From Lentisphaeraceae bacterium (GTDB lineage: Bacteria > Verrucomicrobiota > Kiritimatiellia > RFP12 > UBA1067): a stretch of 27,988 nt of DNA. Where the stretch lies: assembly GCA_004551905.1 (NCBI GenBank), contig SFPL01000006.1, positions 1 through 27,988 on the forward strand. The letters run 5' to 3'. The notes beneath the pieces are model-generated. The model saw nothing but the letters and a program-made list of their open reading frames with translations. It was not told the DNA's origin and did no database searches. Position 1 is the first letter of the stretch. Every line of letters starts with the position of its first letter. Positions 13,466 to 21,963 of the stretch are shown here, one piece after another. A program made the position numbers and the translations under genes.

Positions 13466-15229
13466 TCAGAACAGCCCGCGCACGCGGCCGGTCTCCACGT
13501 CGACGTCAATCTTGCGGTAGGCGGGCGAGGCGGAGGTGCCTGGCATGAGCTTGATCTCGCCGGCGACCGGCACCAGCAGGCCCGCGCCACTGTAGATGAG
13601 GATGTCCTTGACCGGCAGCCGCCAGCCCTTCGGCCGCCCCAGGAGCGCCGGGTCGTGCGAAAGCGAGTATTGGGTCTTGGCCATGCAGACCGGCAGGTGC
13701 GCGGTCTCGGGGTCGGCCTCGAAGCGCCGGAGCTTCTCGAGCGCCGCGGGCTCGTAGTCCACCCCGTCGCCGCCGTAGACCTCCTTCACCTGCTTCTCGA
13801 TCCGCGCCGAGATCGGCTCGGCGAGGTCGCAGAGGTATTCGAACGAGTTCGGCTCGCTGCACGCCTTCACCACCGCCTCGGCGAGCTCCAGCGCGCCCTC
13901 GCCGCCCTTCAGCCAGTGGTCGGAGACGGCGAACGCCGCGCCGGCGCGCTCGGCAAAGGACTTCACCAGTGCGCGCTCGGCCGGGGTGTCGGTGTAGAAC
14001 GCGTTGAGGCAGACGACCGGCTGCACGCCCGAGCGGCGGATGATGTCGATGTGCGCGAGAAGGTTGTCGCAGCCCTTCTCCAGCAGCTCCAGGTTCTCGG
14101 TGGTGTACGCCGGGTCAAGCGGCAGCCCCGCCTTCACCTTGGGCGCGCCGCCGTGCGCCTTGAGCGCGCGTACGGTCGCCACCAGCACCACCGCGTCGGG
14201 CTTCAGCCCCGAGCAGCGGCACTTGATGTTCCAGAACTTCTCGTAGCCCATGTCGCTCGCGAAGCCGCTCTCCGTCACCACGTAGTCGCCGAGCGCGCAG
14301 GCGAGCCGGTCGGCGACGACCGAGTTCTGGCCGATGGCGATGTTGGCGAAGGGCCCGGCGTGCACGAACACCGGCTGGCCCTCGATGGACTGCATCAGCG
14401 TCGGCTTGATCGCGTTGACGAGCAGCGCGCACATCGCGCCGTCGACCTCGAGGTCCTTCGTCGTCACCGGCGCGCCGGACTTCGAGTAGGCGACGACTAT
14501 CTTCGAGAGCCGCGACCGGAGGTCGGCGAGGTCGGCGCTCATCGCGAGAATCGCCATCACCTCGGAGGCTACGGTGATGTAGAAGCCGGAACTGCAGTTG
14601 AAGCCGTCCAACTTGCCGCCTCGACCGATTTCGATGTTCCTCAGCCCCTGCGCGCAGAAGTCCATCGCCCAGCGGAACTGAATGCGCTCCGGGTCGATGT
14701 CGAGCCGCTTCAGCCCGCGCTCGGCGAGCCAGGCGTCGTCGTGGTTGCACTCGTGCTGCATGCGCGAGTTGAGCGCCACCATCGCCAGGTTATTGGCGTT
14801 GGTGATCGCGTCGATGTCGCCGGTCAGCCCCAGCGAGAGCGAGGTCAGCGGAATCACCTGGGCGAGCCCGCCGCCGGCCGCGGACCCCTTGATGTTGAAG
14901 GTCGGGCCGCCGGAAGGCTGGCGCACGCAGCCGATCACGCGCTTGCCGAGGCGGCCGAGCCCCTCGACGAGCCCGAGCGTCGTCGTGGTCTTGCCCTCGC
15001 CGAGCGCAGTCGGGGTGATGGCGGTGACGTCGATGTACTTCGCGCGCTTCTTCTCCCCGAGACGCCGCAGCACCTTCGTCGAGTCCACCTTGGCGAGATA
15101 GGTGCCGTAGGCATCCCATTCGCCCTTTTCCACCCCCAGTTCGGCAAGGAGATCGGCCGCCGGACGCATCCCGGCCTCGGCGGCCTCTGCGACCTCCCAG
15201 TCCTTCATCTTCGTTGGATCAAGTTTCAT
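13466..15229 (-). CDS. fhs: Formate-tetrahydrofolate ligase
   Basis: 587 residues; joins formate to THF with ATP, giving 10-formyl-THF for purines, fMet or the Wood-Ljungdahl methyl branch. The P-loop is TPTALGEGKTTTT (73-84 region). Further landmarks are RQPSGGPTFNIKGSAAGGG, LTGDIDAITNANNLA, GFNCSSGFYITVASEVMAI, PVFVHAGPFANIAIGQNS and MPGTSASPAYRKIDVD at the C-terminus. The usual length is about 555-560, so it is slightly long. The ATG at 15229 is 7 bases from TATAAT and lacks a Shine-Dalgarno, so the mRNA is predicted leaderless. No folD or fchA is adjacent. purN follows directly. Confidence 0.96.
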   Translation of the reverse strand: MKLDPTKMKDWEVAEAAEAGMRPAADLLAELGVEKGEWDAYGTYLAKVDSTKVLRRLGEKKRAKYIDVTAITPTALGEGKTTTTLGLVEGLGRLGKRVIGCVRQPSGGPTFNIKGSAAGGGLAQVIPLTSLSLGLTGDIDAITNANNLAMVALNSRMQHECNHDDAWLAERGLKRLDIDPERIQFRWAMDFCAQGLRNIEIGRGGKLDGFNCSSGFYITVASEVMAILAMSADLADLRSRLSKIVVAYSKSGAPVTTKDLEVDGAMCALLVNAIKPTLMQSIEGQPVFVHAGPFANIAIGQNSVVADRLACALGDYVVTESGFASDMGYEKFWNIKCRCSGLKPDAVVLVATVRALKAHGGAPKVKAGLPLDPAYTTENLELLEKGCDNLLAHIDIIRRSGVQPVVCLNAFYTDTPAERALVKSFAERAGAAFAVSDHWLKGGEGALELAEAVVKACSEPNSFEYLCDLAEPISARIEKQVKEVYGGDGVDYEPAALEKLRRFEADPETAHLPVCMAKTQYSLSHDPALLGRPKGWRLPVKDILIYSGAGLLVPVAGEIKLMPGTSASPAYRKIDVDVETGRVRGLF

Positions 15230-15236
15230 ATGCTGT

Positions 15237-15245
15237 ATTATACCA
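15237..15245 (-). promoter_or_regulatory. Extended -10 promoter of fhs, leaderless geometry
   Basis: Minus strand TGGTATAAT, with TATAAT at 15242-15237, followed by seven bases (ACAGCAT) and then ATG. Transcription should start at or within one base of the start codon. No clear -35 box is visible. The same nine bases and the same spacing occur at bamA. Confidence 0.7.
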
Positions 15246-15255
15246 AAAATCGCCC

Positions 15256-17208
15256 CTATTCCTGTTCGAAGACGACCTCGCCGCCGGCAGCGAGGTCAGC
15301 GTGGGCGATGCGGCGGTTGGCGAGCTCGCGCCCGTTGAATGACACGCGGACAGTCCGCCAGGAACCTGGACGGCTCCGGCGCACGGTGATGACGAGCCTG
15401 CGCCCGGCGATGTCGATCCGCGCACGGTCCACGAGCGGAGAGCCTAGCTCGTACTCGCCTGACGCCGGGTCGAGCGGATAGATGCCGAGCACGGAGAGGA
15501 TGTACCACGAGCTCATCGCCCCGCAGTCCTCGTTGCCGTCGAAGCCGCGGCGGCTGTCGGAGTAGCAGCGGGTGAGGATGTCGTGGACGCGGCGGCAGGT
15601 CTTGTCATACCTGCCGATGCGGTTGTAGAGGTAGGCGACATGGTGGCAAGTCTCGTTGCCGTGGACGGACGAGTTGCCGACCGTGTCGGTCTTGTAGAAG
15701 TCGTTCTCGAAGAACTTGTCGAGCTCGCGCTCGAACTCGTCCGGACCGCCCATCAGCGCGACGAGCCCGTCGACGTCGTGCGGCACGCACCAGCGAGCCG
15801 AGCGCTCGTTGGTCTCGGTGTAGGGGTGGTTCTCCCAGGTGGACGTAGAGGGGTCGCCCCACTTGCCGTCGGACGTCTTCGGCAGGAAGCACTTCTCCGC
15901 CGCGCACCAGAGGTTGGTGTAGTTCTTGGCGCGCGCCGCGAAGCGCCGCGCCTCGTCCGTCCGGCCCAGCGCCGCCGCGAACTTCGCGATCGAAGCGTCG
16001 GCGAGCGAGTAGTCGAGCGTGCGCGAGACCGACTCCACCGTCTGGTCGTACGCTACGTATCCGTGCGAGAGATACCAGGTAAGGCCGCCGCGCGTCTCGG
16101 GGCAGCCAGGCTCGTCCTTGCCCACGTCCAGCCAGGTACGCTGCGCGTCGTCGGGCTGCGGAACGTCCGCGTTCTTGAGGCACGCCGCGAACGCCGCCTC
16201 GGCGTCGAAGCCCTTCACGCCCTTCACGTACGCCTCGGAAAGGACGATCGCAGCGGGGTCTCCGATCATGACGCCGGTATAGCCGGGGTTCGGCCAGATC
16301 GGCAGCCACCCGCCCCACTTGTACATGTCGACGAGCGACTGGCACATCTCGCCGGCGTAGTCAGGCGCGATGAGCGTCAGGAGCGGATGCTCGCTGCGGT
16401 AGGTATCCCAGAGCGAGAAGCAGCTGTAGCCAGGACCGACGTGCACCTTGTCGTCGACGGCGGAATAGTACTCGCCGCCCCGCTCCGAGAGCTTGCGGGG
16501 ATAGAGGAGCGCGTGGTAGAGCCCGGTGTAGAAGATGCGCTTGACCCGGTCCGGCGCGGCGACGTCCACCCGCGAGAAGAACCGCTCCCACTCCGCGTGC
16601 GCGGCGTCCGCGCAGCCATCCAGCCCCCTCTCAGCAGCGCCTTCGGCCGCCGCTGCGGCGTTTTCGGGACGGATCAGCGAGACGCCGACGGCGACTTCGC
16701 GGCGGCCGTCAGCGCACGCGGCGGTGCGCTTAGCCCAGTGGCAGCGGAAGTTGGGGATGGGCCTCATCGACACGCGGCAGGTGCGCGCGCTGGTGGAGCC
16801 CGCATCCGCGAGCGCCACGCCCAGGGTCGGGTCGTCGGAGCGGATGACGGCCGCGTGCGAGAGTGCGGCGAGTTCGTAGGTCCTGCCGCCGGCCTTCACG
16901 ACCGTGCGCCACGGGTGCGCGTCGACCGACTTGATCGGAAGCGGCTTCTCCAGCCAAATCGGCACCGCACCGAACTCGCCCATCCAGATGGCTGGCTGGC
17001 GCGACAGGACGAAGCCGAGGAGCTCCTTGTCGAGCGCGTTGAACCAGGTGCGGCCGACTGCGTTGGTGCGCGTCACCGGAATGACGTGCATCGAGCCGAA
17101 CGGCACACCCGTCATCGGCGTCATGCCGCCGTATTCACTGCCAGTGCCCTCGGTGCCGATCATCGGATCGACGAGCGAAAGCGCTGTCGCAAGGATTGCC
17201 GTGACCAT
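15256..17208 (-). CDS. GH92 family alpha-mannosidase-like glycoside hydrolase
   Basis: 650 residues of the GH92 family: calcium-dependent exo-acting inverting alpha-mannosidases that trim N-glycans and yeast mannan. Visible blocks: LVDPMIGTEGTGSEYGGMTP at the mature N-terminus, RIFYTGLYHALLYP, FSLWDTYRSEHPLLTLI, WLPIWPNPGYTGVMIGD, and near the C-terminus GFDGNEDCGAMSSWYILSVL, the family's best-conserved stretch. A short hydrophobic start (MVTAILATALS) may be a signal peptide. Most GH92 enzymes have about 720-770 residues; the N-terminal beta domain looks shortened here. GGAGGAAAG precedes the ATG at 17208. It lies 29 bases after the response regulator at the end of the bamA block. Linkage specificity is unknown. 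Confidence 0.92.
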   Translation of the reverse strand: MVTAILATALSLVDPMIGTEGTGSEYGGMTPMTGVPFGSMHVIPVTRTNAVGRTWFNALDKELLGFVLSRQPAIWMGEFGAVPIWLEKPLPIKSVDAHPWRTVVKAGGRTYELAALSHAAVIRSDDPTLGVALADAGSTSARTCRVSMRPIPNFRCHWAKRTAACADGRREVAVGVSLIRPENAAAAAEGAAERGLDGCADAAHAEWERFFSRVDVAAPDRVKRIFYTGLYHALLYPRKLSERGGEYYSAVDDKVHVGPGYSCFSLWDTYRSEHPLLTLIAPDYAGEMCQSLVDMYKWGGWLPIWPNPGYTGVMIGDPAAIVLSEAYVKGVKGFDAEAAFAACLKNADVPQPDDAQRTWLDVGKDEPGCPETRGGLTWYLSHGYVAYDQTVESVSRTLDYSLADASIAKFAAALGRTDEARRFAARAKNYTNLWCAAEKCFLPKTSDGKWGDPSTSTWENHPYTETNERSARWCVPHDVDGLVALMGGPDEFERELDKFFENDFYKTDTVGNSSVHGNETCHHVAYLYNRIGRYDKTCRRVHDILTRCYSDSRRGFDGNEDCGAMSSWYILSVLGIYPLDPASGEYELGSPLVDRARIDIAGRRLVITVRRSRPGSWRTVRVSFNGRELANRRIAHADLAAGGEVVFEQE

Positions 17209-17237
17209 ATCTTTCCTCCCCGGCGGACCTGCCGCCT

Positions 17238-17933
17238 TCAGCGTATGAGCCGGTAGCCTACGCGCCGCTGGCTGGTAATTAGCTCCCCGGCGGAACCCAG
17301 CTTGCGGCGCAGCCCCGAGATGTAGACATAGAGAACCGAGATGTCGCAGGGCGCGCCGCGCTCGCGCAGCGCGTCGAGCAGCTCCTCGGGACTCAGCGGG
17401 CGCCCGTTCGCCTTCCAGAGCTGCCGGAACACCTCCCACTCGCCGCCGGTGAGGCGGTCGGCGCCGTCGCCGCGGTCGACGACCAGGGTGGCGGTGTCAA
17501 TCTCGGTCCGGCCAAGCTTGACCACCGCCGGCATCGCGTCTGGCGGCGGCGCCGACGCGGCGGCAGTTGACTCGGCGCGGGCGGCGGCGCGGCGGATGTG
17601 CGCGACGATAACGTTCTCCGGCTCCGTCTTGGAGCAGAAGTCGTCCGCCCCCAGCCCCAGCGAACGCACCTCGTTGACGTCCGAGTCATTGGCGGTGAGG
17701 ACGACGATCGGCATCGCCGGCGCGGCGCGGCGGAACTCCTCGCAGACGCGGAAGCCGCTCACCTTGGGCAGGTCGAGGTCGAGGACGGCGACGTCGGGGC
17801 GCTTCCCCGCGAACGCCGCGAGCGCGGCCTCGCCGTCCTTCACCGCGCGGACCGAAAACCCCTCGCGCTCAAAAATGGCGGCATAGTGGTTGCGCAATAT
17901 GCGCTCGTCCTCGACCAGCAGAACCTCAGCCAT
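17238..17933 (-). CDS. OmpR/PhoB-family response regulator
   Basis: 231 residues. Receiver domain 1-120: acidic pair E8/D9 (LLVEDER), phosphoacceptor D52 in VLDLDLPKVSG, Thr in IVVLTAND, and the conserved Lys in CSKTEPE, where the usual KP is KT. DNA-binding winged helix about 140-231: LTGGEWEVFRQLWKANGRPL, RGAPCDISVLYVYISGLRRK, ITSQRRVGYRLI. A linker rich in Ala and Pro joins them. No histidine kinase is present in the window, so it is an orphan here. The ATG overlaps the lpxD stop by 8 bases (ATGGCTGA), and the GH92 gene follows. Targets are unknown; GH92 or envelope genes are candidates by position only. Confidence 0.93.
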   Translation of the reverse strand: MAEVLLVEDERILRNHYAAIFEREGFSVRAVKDGEAALAAFAGKRPDVAVLDLDLPKVSGFRVCEEFRRAAPAMPIVVLTANDSDVNEVRSLGLGADDFCSKTEPENVIVAHIRRAAARAESTAAASAPPPDAMPAVVKLGRTEIDTATLVVDRGDGADRLTGGEWEVFRQLWKANGRPLSPEELLDALRERGAPCDISVLYVYISGLRRKLGSAGELITSQRRVGYRLIR

Positions 17934-18963
17934 GGCGACCGGCCGCCATGGCCTCCTTTATCGCCTTAATCTCGAGCCTGAGCTTCTGGATCATCTTCGG
18001 CGCAAGCGAGATCGCGGCCACGTCCCGGAGCGACATCGCGGGCGAGCCGATCACGTACTTCTGGGAGCCGTCGAGCGACTGCGGCACACCGGCCTGGGGG
18101 CCGACCTGCACGCCGTCCGCGATCTTGATGTGGCCGGAGATGCCGGCCTGCGCCCAGATGAGGCAGCCGTAGCCGATCTCGGTGGAGCCGGCCACGCCCG
18201 ACTGGGCGATGAGGCCGGAGTATCCCTTGATCTTCACGTTGTGGCCGATCTGCACCAGGTTGTCGATCTTGGTCATGGGGCCGATGTAGGTGCGGCCGAT
18301 GCGCGCGCGGTCGACGGTGGTGTTGGAGCCGATCTCCACGCCGTCGCCGATCTCAACGATGCCGAGCTGGGGGATCTTTTCGATGGAGATCGAGCCGTCC
18401 TCGCGGCGCATGTTGACGAAGCCGTAGCCGTCGCCGCCGAGGCGCACGCCGCAGTGGAGGATGCAGTCGGCGCCGACGATCGTCCCCTCGCGGAGCGTGA
18501 CCTGCGGGTAGATGTGGGTGCCGCAGCCGATGCGGCAGCCTTCGCCGACGAACACCTGGGCCTCGACGACGGCGCGGTCGCCGATCACCGCGCCCTTCTC
18601 GACCACGGTGAAGGGGCCGATGTGGACGCCAGCGCCGATCTTGGCCGACGGGTCGACGAGCGCGGTCGGGTGGATGCCGGGCTCGCGCTTCGGCTCCGGC
18701 GCGGCGAGCAGCTTCGCGGCGGCCATGCAGGCGTGGTCGGGGTCAGCCACGCGGATGACCGAGCAGGGCGCGCCGCGGCTCCAGTCCGGCGGCAGCAGCA
18801 CCGCGGAGGCCAGCGTCCCCTCCACCAGCGCGACGTGCTTCGGGTCCTTGCAGAAGCTCAGGTCACCCTTCCGCGCCTCCTCGAGCCCGGCGCAGGCGGT
18901 TATGTCGACGTCCTCGCCCTCGAGCGTGCCGCCGACGGCGGCGGCGACCTCACTTGCCCTCAT
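17926..18963 (-). CDS. lpxD: UDP-3-O-acylglucosamine N-acyltransferase
   Basis: 345 residues; third step of lipid A synthesis, adding a hydroxyacyl chain from ACP. An N-terminal uridine-binding domain (to about 95) includes GDLSFCKDPKHVALVEG. From PGIHPTALVDPSAKIGAGVH onwards it is a left-handed beta-helix of hexapeptide repeats. The catalytic His is in IGHNVKIKGYSGLIAQSGVA (about residue 240). VGPQAGVPQSL and the C-terminal helix QKLRLEIKAIKEAM complete it. The start at 18963 lies 14 bases inside skp, and the stop overlaps the response regulator start. It shows that the organism makes lipid A. Confidence 0.96.
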   Translation of the reverse strand: MRASEVAAAVGGTLEGEDVDITACAGLEEARKGDLSFCKDPKHVALVEGTLASAVLLPPDWSRGAPCSVIRVADPDHACMAAAKLLAAPEPKREPGIHPTALVDPSAKIGAGVHIGPFTVVEKGAVIGDRAVVEAQVFVGEGCRIGCGTHIYPQVTLREGTIVGADCILHCGVRLGGDGYGFVNMRREDGSISIEKIPQLGIVEIGDGVEIGSNTTVDRARIGRTYIGPMTKIDNLVQIGHNVKIKGYSGLIAQSGVAGSTEIGYGCLIWAQAGISGHIKIADGVQVGPQAGVPQSLDGSQKYVIGSPAMSLRDVAAISLAPKMIQKLRLEIKAIKEAMAAGRHG

Positions 18964-19510
18964 CGCGGCCTTTCGCGTTCGCGGGCTTGATGCCCATGTC
19001 CTTGAGCAGGTCGTCGGTCACGTCGAAGGCCTTGCGCGAGTAGGGGGCTGCGTTCTTGTCGAGAATGAGGTCGTAGCCGCCCTTCTCTGCGAACTTCTCG
19101 ATGCGGCGGCGCAGGTCGGTGGTGGTGGACTTGAGCATCCGAGCCTCGTCCTCCTGCAGCTCCTGGCGGATGCGCATCGCCTCGACGCGGTAGTTCTGCT
19201 CGATCTTCGCCAGCCGCTGCTGAATGTCGAGGAGCTGGCGCTCGAGGTCCGCCTTCGCCTTCTCGGCGAGAATCGGGTTGTGGAACTGCTCGGCGAGCTT
19301 CTTGCCCTCGTCCTGGAGCTCTTCTCCCTCCTTCTTGATCTCGTCGAGCTTCTTCTGGCCGTCCTTGTCCTTGTCGGAGAGGAAGGTCTTGTTCCGCTCG
19401 TAGTCGGGGTGGTTGCGCACGAGCAGCATGAGGTCGACGGTGCCGACCTTGGTCTCCGCTCCGGCGGCGAGCGCCGCGGCGAGCGCGGCGGCGATGATGA
19501 GTTGCTTCAT
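18950..19510 (-). CDS. skp: OmpH/Skp-family periplasmic chaperone
   Basis: 186 residues. The N-terminus MKQLIIAAALAAALAAGAE is a signal peptide. The mature protein opens with the beta strand KVGTVDLMLLVRNHPDYE, as in Skp, followed by a long charged coiled coil (about 45-145: KKLDEIKKEGEELQDEGK and QQRLAKIEQNYRVEAMRI), then the closing strand GGYDLILDKNAAPYS. Skp trimers hold unfolded outer-membrane proteins for BamA. GGAGG sits 4 bases before the ATG. It lies 14 bases after bamA and overlaps lpxD, the classical bamA-skp-lpxD order. It is slightly longer than E. coli Skp (161). Confidence 0.93.
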   Translation of the reverse strand: MKQLIIAAALAAALAAGAETKVGTVDLMLLVRNHPDYERNKTFLSDKDKDGQKKLDEIKKEGEELQDEGKKLAEQFHNPILAEKAKADLERQLLDIQQRLAKIEQNYRVEAMRIRQELQEDEARMLKSTTTDLRRRIEKFAEKGGYDLILDKNAAPYSRKAFDVTDDLLKDMGIKPANAKGRDEGK

Positions 19511-19524
19511 TATACCTCCTTGTC

Positions 19525-21942
19525 TTAGAAATCGTAGCCGATGGTGAACGAGAACGCCTCCTTCTCGGCCCAGTCCGGCTTCTGGATCGGCGTGGCGAAG
19601 TCGAGGCGGATCGGGAACATCGGGATGTCGAGGCGCAGGCCGAGGCCGACCGTCCAAGCGAAGGTGTCGCTGAAGTTGAAGTCGAACTCGTCCACGCCGA
19701 CGCCGCCGAGGTCGCTGAATACCGCGAAGCGGAACATCTTGACGATCGGGATGGTGTACTCGAAGTTCATGCAGAAGAGCGACTGGCCGCCCCAGGGGGA
19801 GACGTCCCAGGCGACGAATGGCGAGCGGCTCACCATCGGCGCGACATTGCGATACTCGATGCCGCGGATGGACTTGGGGCCGCCGAGGAACATGCGGTTG
19901 TAGATCGGCACCTCGTCGCTGATCGAGTCGATCGTCTCCGCCCGCAGGCCGACCATGAACACATGGCCGTAACGCTTCCAGGTCTGGAAGTAGCTGCGGT
20001 GGCTGAGGCCGAGCCGCCAGTACTTGTTGTCGCCGGCCGGCGCGACGTCGGCGAAGAGGCGGGTGCGGTAGCCGGTCGTCGGCATGCGGAAGCTGTCGCG
20101 GGTGTCGCGCGTCCAGAAGAGGTGCACCACCGGTTCGATTGCATTGTCGTACTCGCGCTCCTCCTGCCAGAACGAGACCCTCTTGCCGGACTTGTCGTAG
20201 AAGTAGCCCCACTCCACGTCGTCGAACTGGATGTACTCGCCGGAGAGCCCGATTCCGAGCCGGCCGAACGGGTTCCAGGTCGGCCAGAACTTGACCGGAT
20301 AGGAGAGCGAGGCGTTCGCGCCGCTGCGGTAGAGGTTGTACTCGTCGTACCAGCGCATGCGCCGGTAGGCGTCGATCGAGAGCTCAAGCATCCGCCCGAA
20401 GAGGTAGGGCTCGACGATGCCGAGCTCGGCGCTCTGGTAGCGCGGGCCCCAGGCGACGTAGGCGCGGCCCTTCTGCCCGCCGCCGCGGAAGAACTTGCCC
20501 GGCGCGAAGAGGTCGAAGTTGTTCTGGTTGACCTCGGCGGAGACGTAGACCGAGTCGACCGAGCTCGCGCCGATGCCGACCATGAACGAGCCGGTATTCT
20601 TCTCCTCCACCTCGTAGACCAGGTTGCGGTACTCCGCGCCGTTCTCGTCCTTGCCGAGGTCGGTCTTCTCGAGGTAGTAGCCGACGCGGGAGAAGTAGTC
20701 GAGGTTCTCAAGCCGCTTCTTGGAGCGCTCCGCGTGGTCCTCGAGCATGCGGTCGCCCGGCCCAAGGCTGATCTCGCGGCGGATCACCTTGTCCTTGGTG
20801 TAGTCGTTGCCTCGGATCTTCACCTCGTTGATCCTGACCGGCGCGCCCTCGGTCACCTGGAAGACGATGTCGACCGTCGACGGATCCACCTCCGACGGGA
20901 TATGGCGCGCCTCGACCCTGGTGTCGGCGAGGCCGGAGTCGCCCGACCCGACCGCCACCTTCACCCGCTGCGCCGCGTCGTCGAGCATCTTCCTGCCGGC
21001 GACAACTCCCTCCGCCGGCACGTCGCTCGCCGCAATCACCGCGTCCTCGCGGTAGCGTGTGAGCCCGGCGACGGAGACGCGACCGACCTTGTACTGCGGC
21101 CCCTCCTTCACCTTGAAGACGATGTCCTTGAGGTCGCCCTCTACCTCGACCTCCTCTGGACCGGTCACCGCGACATCGAGGTAGCCGTGGTTGCGGTAGA
21201 CCTCGGCAAGCTTGTCGCAGCACTGCGCCAGCTGGTCGCGCGAGACCGGCTCGTCGGCGAACCAGCCGACCGGGTTCCACCACGGGTAGTCGCTGATCGC
21301 CTCCCTGAGCTCGGCGACGGGGAACTCGCCGTTGTCGTACTCGGGATTGGGCGCGATGGCGCGCAGGAACCCGGGCTTGACCGCGTGCTCGGCGCCGTCG
21401 AAGACGAAATCCCGCACCTTGCGGCGCACGCCTTCGTCGACAACGAAGGTGATCTTCGCGTCGTTGGCGGAGACGACCTCGACGACCGGCGAGACCTTGG
21501 CGTCGGCGAAGTTCTTCTTGCGGTACGCCTTGCGCACCTTCGCCGCCGCCTCGGCGAGGTCCGACTCGCCGTAGAGCGCGCCGTCGCTGAGGCCTGCCTC
21601 CTTGGCGACCTTGGACTCGCTGAAGAACTCGTTGCCGTCCACCTTCAGCGGCGCCTGGAAGCGCACCTTGCGCTTGACGTAGAAGACGACATCCACGTCC
21701 CCGGAGAAGACCTTGACCGCGTCGGCCGTGATCTCCTCGAACTCGCCAGACGACTTGAGCGCGTTGACGTCGCGCGTGACCGTGACCGGGTCGTACTCGG
21801 TCCCCGCCTTGGTCTGGCAGCGGCTCGCCACCGACCCCGCATTGCCGCCGAAGCCGTCCAGCGCCTTGACCTTGACCTCCGACACCTTGGCGGCGTGAGC
21901 ATACGCCGCAAGGAACACTACCGACAGTAGAAGCTGTTTCAT
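19525..21942 (-). CDS. bamA: Outer-membrane protein assembly factor BamA
   Basis: 805 residues; core of the BAM complex that inserts beta-barrel proteins. The signal peptide is MKQLLLSVVFLAAYAHA (1-17). About five POTRA domains follow (approximately 20-445), recognisable by repeats such as FVVDEGVRRKVRDFVFDG, FKVKEGPQYKVGRVSVAG and FQVTEGAPVRINEVKIRGND. From about residue 450 it is a beta-barrel; loop 6 has the SIRGIEYR motif (family VRGF/Y), and the protein ends FTIGYDF with the terminal aromatic needed for barrel recognition. The ATG at 21942 lies 7 bases from TATAAT with no Shine-Dalgarno, so the transcript is predicted leaderless. It heads the operon bamA-skp-lpxD-response regulator-GH92. 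Confidence 0.96.
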   Translation of the reverse strand: MKQLLLSVVFLAAYAHAAKVSEVKVKALDGFGGNAGSVASRCQTKAGTEYDPVTVTRDVNALKSSGEFEEITADAVKVFSGDVDVVFYVKRKVRFQAPLKVDGNEFFSESKVAKEAGLSDGALYGESDLAEAAAKVRKAYRKKNFADAKVSPVVEVVSANDAKITFVVDEGVRRKVRDFVFDGAEHAVKPGFLRAIAPNPEYDNGEFPVAELREAISDYPWWNPVGWFADEPVSRDQLAQCCDKLAEVYRNHGYLDVAVTGPEEVEVEGDLKDIVFKVKEGPQYKVGRVSVAGLTRYREDAVIAASDVPAEGVVAGRKMLDDAAQRVKVAVGSGDSGLADTRVEARHIPSEVDPSTVDIVFQVTEGAPVRINEVKIRGNDYTKDKVIRREISLGPGDRMLEDHAERSKKRLENLDYFSRVGYYLEKTDLGKDENGAEYRNLVYEVEEKNTGSFMVGIGASSVDSVYVSAEVNQNNFDLFAPGKFFRGGGQKGRAYVAWGPRYQSAELGIVEPYLFGRMLELSIDAYRRMRWYDEYNLYRSGANASLSYPVKFWPTWNPFGRLGIGLSGEYIQFDDVEWGYFYDKSGKRVSFWQEEREYDNAIEPVVHLFWTRDTRDSFRMPTTGYRTRLFADVAPAGDNKYWRLGLSHRSYFQTWKRYGHVFMVGLRAETIDSISDEVPIYNRMFLGGPKSIRGIEYRNVAPMVSRSPFVAWDVSPWGGQSLFCMNFEYTIPIVKMFRFAVFSDLGGVGVDEFDFNFSDTFAWTVGLGLRLDIPMFPIRLDFATPIQKPDWAEKEAFSFTIGYDF

Positions 21943-21949
21943 ATCGCGT

Positions 21950-21958
21950 ATTATACCA
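21950..21958 (-). promoter_or_regulatory. Extended -10 promoter of bamA, leaderless geometry
   Basis: Minus strand TGGTATAAT (TATAAT at 21955-21950), then ACGCGAT and the ATG at 21942. The 7-base gap puts the transcription start at the initiation codon. No -35 is evident; three 7-bp repeats occupy that position. Confidence 0.7.
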
Positions 21959-21963
21959 TAATT

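Noticed and set aside
12530..15481. A very long open frame on the plus strand antisense to purN and fhs
   Set aside because: High GC at third positions removes stops from the opposite strand. The translation is His/Arg/Val-rich without domains, while the minus-strand genes are unmistakable.
19963..21930. Long plus-strand frame antisense to bamA
   Set aside because: Same GC-driven shadow; the minus strand encodes a full BamA with signal peptide, POTRA domains and C-terminal aromatic.
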